A stretch of DNA of 7,001 bases. It comes from an uncultured Lachnospiraceae bacterium. GTDB lineage: Bacteria > Bacillota_A > Clostridia > Lachnospirales > Lachnospiraceae. This document shows, piece after piece, positions 6,299 to 7,001 of this stretch. Below the pieces are notes generated by a model. The model was not told the DNA's origin. It made no database searches and saw only the letters and a list, made by a program, of their open reading frames with translations. Location: NCBI GenBank assembly GCA_910585855.1, contig CAJUGZ010000233.1, positions 1-7,001 on the forward strand, in the 5' to 3' direction. Each line of letters begins with the position of its first letter. Within the stretch, counting starts at the first letter, position 1. Both the position numbers and the translations under genes were made by a program.

Positions 6299-6505
6299 CT
6301 TATAAACCGTTACTGAAAAATCTATAAAAAGTTATAAAATTAGTTATTTTTTACTTTTTATCATGTTACTTATTTTACAGTAATTTTCTCCTTCCTTATT
6401 TTTCTCATATCTTTCTTGATAAAGAACACTGTAACCTGCGTTTTCTTTTTTCTAATTTTTCCATCTTTTGTGTTTGATACCAAAATCTATACCAATCCTT
6501 TCACC
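6299..6505 (-). other. AT-rich upstream region of the kinase gene
   Basis: No gene was found. On the minus strand TTACAG followed after 17 bp by GATATG is only a poor promoter match. A purine-rich GGAAGGAG is present, but the adjacent reading frames are tiny (for example a 12-codon ATG frame ending at TAA) and look accidental. A catabolite-repression (cre) site was searched for; GTAACGGTTTA near the start codon does not fit the consensus. Confidence 0.5.
6324..6361. promoter_or_regulatory. AT-rich palindrome just upstream of the kinase gene
   Basis: ATAAAAAGT (6324-6332) and ACTTTTTAT (6353-6361) are perfect inverted repeats with a 20-bp partly symmetric AT-rich centre. The site lies 26 bp upstream of the kinase ATG, a position suitable for an operator or a leader hairpin. 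Low sequence complexity lowers its significance, and no regulator is known. Confidence 0.25.
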
Positions 6506-6923
6506 GGACGCCAGAGGCGGGTTGCTCCTCATAGGTGCGAACTTAAGATGAAAGTATAGGAAAAATGCCCAAAATTCAAGGGAAAATAAAAATTGTAAAT
6601 TTTTGGATGCTTCTCTAATAGAACGTAAAAGTAGCCATTTTATAAGATATTTTTTTAAAACAATAAAAATGTAAAATTTTAACTTTCTCTTGATTTTATT
6701 AGATTTTGTGCAATTTTCGCTTAAGTTCGCGCCTATGGGGTTGCTCCTGTCTTTTGCCTGCTCCGATCCAAACGGTAAGAAAGTCTAAGGCTTCTGATTT
6801 TGATGAATTCAACCGGACGAACCGGGGCGCAATTCGCCCTCATTTCAGCCGAAACAAAACAATTATAAGGAAGGATTTTATCAGCCATAAAACATTCTCT
6901 TCCCTATCCTCCGGGCTAAACAC
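6506..6923 (-). repeat. Dispersed repeat family A, copy A2, split by a MITE
   Basis: Read on the minus strand, this copy runs from GTGTTTAGCCCGGA (6910-6923) to CTGGCGTCC (6506-6514), following the same blocks as A1. It is interrupted at 6530-6737. Removing the 208-bp insertion and one 11-bp target duplicate leaves 199 bp, against 201 bp in A1, which confirms where the element is broken. The AAA-GGA of A1 is AAA-TGA here, closing the reading frame that crosses A1. Confidence 0.75.
6530..6737. mobile_element. 208-bp MITE with IS231-like ends and 11-bp target duplication
   Basis: The ends CATAGGTGCGAACTTAAG (6530-6547) and the reverse complement CATAGGCGCGAACTTAAG (6720-6737) match at 17 of 18 positions. 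The perfect 11-bp direct repeat GGGTTGCTCCT directly abuts both ends (6519-6529 and 6738-6748). The interior is AT-rich with no reading frame, so it is non-autonomous and would need a transposase supplied in trans. From memory, IS231 (IS4 family) has ends of the form CAT...AACTTAAG, makes 10-12 bp duplications and prefers GGG-N5-CCC targets; GGG-TTGCT-CCT fits that closely. The family assignment is from recollected consensus, but the element itself is plain in the sequence. Confidence 0.88.
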
Positions 6924-7001
6924 CATAGGCGCGAACTTAACGAAGAAGTCCTGGTAAAACTGCCGAATGAAACTCGTCATTTTGATTCATTCGTCGACGA
7001 T
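6924..7001 (+). mobile_element. Terminal end of a second IS231-like element, cut by the window edge
   Basis: CATAGGCGCGAACTTAA (6924-6940) is identical to the right terminal repeat of the MITE over 17 bases and then diverges completely, so this is a different element. The preceding 11 bp, GGGCTAAACAC, form the end of repeat A and fit a GGG-N5-type target. After the terminal repeat one frame is open to the window end (EEVLVKLPNETRHFDSFVDD), which could be the start region of a transposase or simply non-coding; no start codon was found. Only about 78 bp are visible. Confidence 0.55.

Noticed and set aside
6299..6320. Catabolite-repression (cre) site at the kinase start
   Set aside because: GTAACGGTTTA shares only the central CG and two other positions with the TGWNANCGNTNNCA consensus.
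6706..6957. 83-codon plus-strand ORF near the right end
   Set aside because: It runs across the MITE end, repeat A2 and the next element's terminal repeat, so it cannot be an ancestral gene.

Overview
The window looks like chromosomal DNA of a low-GC, spore-forming clostridium, most likely Lachnospiraceae or a close relative. The base composition is AT-rich, there is a canonical alpha/beta small acid-soluble spore protein with a strong GGAGGTG ribosome binding site, and a YceG-TelA gene pair is present. The family-level placement is inference. All four genes lie on the minus strand and are separated by repeat-rich intergenic DNA.

In minus-strand transcription order the genes are: an FGGY-family sugar kinase (4697-6298); a small acid-soluble spore protein (4238-4456) with its own terminator; and a tight two-gene unit made of a 798-codon YceG-family ORF (1328-3724) and a TelA-family gene (264-1325), only 2 nt apart. 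The YceG ORF has three tandem copies of a roughly 250-residue unit. YceG and TelA belong to the tellurium-resistance-associated stress module of Firmicutes, whose biochemical activity is not established; the usual TerD/TerC partners are absent here. The kinase and spore protein genes show no functional link to that pair.

The non-coding DNA is the most unusual part. Two dispersed repeat families are each present twice in inverted orientation. Family A (about 200 bp) lies at 31-231 (plus) and 6506-6923 (minus), bracketing the four genes. Family B (about 140-150 bp) lies at 3985-4125 (plus) and 3647-3799 (minus). It has a conserved core but terminal arms that differ between copies while staying self-complementary within each copy, the covariation signature of a folded RNA or a selected hairpin. 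The minus-strand copy of B overlaps the annotated start of the YceG gene, so that start is doubtful.

The right-hand copy of A has been split by a 208-bp MITE (6530-6737) with 18-bp terminal inverted repeats and a perfect 11-bp target duplication; removing the insertion restores the length of the intact copy almost exactly. A third copy of the same terminal repeat, at 6924, begins another element that leaves the window. The ends and the target sequence resemble the IS231 group of the IS4 family.

Gene-poor stretches: 1-263 holds repeat A and a bidirectional hairpin; 3725-4237 holds both B copies, candidate promoters and the spore-gene terminator; 4472-4696 holds a compound hairpin upstream of the spore gene; 6299-7001 holds an AT-rich palindrome, repeat A, the MITE and the second element end.
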